64,000 nucleotides of DNA from Pseudomonadota bacterium (GTDB taxonomy: Bacteria > Pseudomonadota > Alphaproteobacteria > Rhizobiales > Xanthobacteraceae): assembly GCA_018242205.1 (NCBI GenBank), contig JAFECJ010000003.1, positions 1 to 64,000 of the forward strand, given 5' to 3'. Position 1 is the first letter of the stretch. Each line of letters opens with the position of its first letter. Positions 63,365 to 64,000 of the stretch are shown here, piece by piece. The notes beneath the pieces are model-generated. The model was not told where the DNA came from. It did not search any database and saw only the letters and a list, made by a program, of their open reading frames with translations. Made by a program: the position numbers and the translations under genes.

Positions 63365-64000
63365 ATGTCAAAACCGATGATCCGTACTGCCATGCTCGGC
63401 CTGTTGGCCGCCGCTGCGCTCAGCGTGCAGCCGGCCGTGGCCCAGACCAAATGGAATCTTCCGGCCGCTTATCCGGCCGATAATCCGCACAGCGTCAACC
63501 TGTCGATGTTTGCCAAGGACGTCGCCGACGCCACCAAGGGCAAGCTCGAAATCACGGTTCATCCGGGCGCGTCACTATTCAAGGCGCCGGACATCAAGCG
63601 CGCCGTGCAGACCGGGCAGGCGCAGGCCGGCGAAGTGCTGATCTCGATCCATGAGAATGAGGATCCGGTCTTCGGCGTCGACGTCGTGCCGTTCCTCGCG
63701 ACCAGCTTCCCCGAAGCCAAGAAGCTGTGGCTCGCCTCCAAGCCGATCATCGAGAAGAAGCTCGCGGCGCAGGGTCTCAAGGTGTTGTTCGCGGTGCCGT
63801 GGGCGCCGCAGGGCATCTATACCAAGAAGGACCTCAACACGATCGAGGACATGAAGGGCCTCAAGTGGCGCGCCTATAACGTCGGCACCGCGCGCATCGG
63901 CGAACTCGTCGGCGCCCAGACCGTGACGATCCAGGCCGCCGAACTGCCGCAGGCGCTGGCGACCGGCGTGGTCAACTCCTTCATGTCGTCGGGCGGCACC
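63365..64000 (+). CDS. TRAP transporter periplasmic binding protein (DctP), partial
   Basis: At least 212 residues, cut by the window edge. Signal peptide (1-26, 'MLGLLAAAALSVQPAVAQ') then the DctP fold: 'WNLPAAYPADNPHSVNLSMF', 'LEITVHPGASLFKAPDIKRA', 'VQTGQAQAGEVLISIH', 'PFLATSFPEAKKLW', 'LKVLFAVPWAPQGIYTK', 'MKGLKWRAYNVGTARIGELV' with the conserved carboxylate-binding Arg (in 'LKWRAYN'). Captures the substrate in the periplasm for the DctQM permease. Normal length is about 320-340 residues, so roughly 110-130 are missing. Confidence 0.92.
   Translation, partial: MSKPMIRTAMLGLLAAAALSVQPAVAQTKWNLPAAYPADNPHSVNLSMFAKDVADATKGKLEITVHPGASLFKAPDIKRAVQTGQAQAGEVLISIHENEDPVFGVDVVPFLATSFPEAKKLWLASKPIIEKKLAAQGLKVLFAVPWAPQGIYTKKDLNTIEDMKGLKWRAYNVGTARIGELVGAQTVTIQAAELPQALATGVVNSFMSSGGT

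Overview
The window is a GC-rich chromosomal segment from an alphaproteobacterium of the Hyphomicrobiales (Rhizobiales), most likely the Bradyrhizobiaceae/Xanthobacteraceae side (Rhodopseudomonas, Bradyrhizobium, Pseudolabrys-like). The evidence is gene content: hisZ with hisG, an alphaproteobacterial-type HisRS, DUF2093, DUF4170 and DUF6101 proteins, the pmbA-cysQ-DUF4170-DUF374-waaA-lpxK block, a TIGR01459 HAD protein, and rhizobial mosaic palindromic repeats. This is an inference from sequence reading, not a database match. I see no rRNA, tRNA, CRISPR array, insertion sequence, integrase or phage gene. Most of the window is core genome.

Layout. 1-6.5 kb: a racemase, then hisZ-hisG and hisS on the minus strand, separated by a plus-strand insert with two tandem SnoaL/NTF2-like genes and a secreted DUF3617 protein. 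6.8-11.3 kb: an omega-aminotransferase and a three-gene MacA/MacB-like export operon. 11.3-17.4 kb: a GT39 membrane glycosyltransferase, a degenerate EAL protein, a TIGR01459 HAD phosphatase, galactarate dehydratase and a single-domain CheY-like regulator. 17.7-32.6 kb: mostly plus-strand housekeeping genes (ribF, ileS, lspA, a secreted protein, an M16 peptidase pair, pgi, DUF1330, arfB, mutL, tadA), with rsmD and an RsuA/RluB-type pseudouridine synthase opposite.

32.6-41.1 kb: a small Gln-rich protein, a phosphotransferase paired with a likely fluoroacetate dehalogenase, a small secreted protein, purD, a zinc-ribbon protein, xseA, and a TonB-dependent receptor with a perfect Zur-type operator in its promoter. 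41.3-47.3 kb: DUF2093 and the lipid A/Kdo operon. 47.5-52.9 kb: DUF6101, a secreted protein, then a TetR regulator divergent from an EmrAB-like efflux pair, with two identical 19-bp operators between them. 53.1-57 kb: a NEW3-domain membrane-anchored protein, a NosF/NosY-like ABC pair and an orphan Rieske protein. 57-64 kb: a fused 5-oxoprolinase-type hydantoinase divergent from a MarR-like regulator followed by a TRAP transporter, whose binding protein runs off the window.

Genes are tightly packed. Many operon neighbours overlap by 1-4 bases, and most convergent pairs meet within 4 bases. The points most worth following up are: the dehalogenase, whose catalytic residues match the characterised enzyme almost position for position; the NEW3/ABC/Rieske cluster; the Zur-controlled receptor; the 24-bp palindrome before ileS; the triple-hairpin element before the lipid A operon's DUF374 gene; and the palindromic repeat translated into the tail of the pseudouridine synthase. 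I did not find an obvious, entirely new defence or mobile system.
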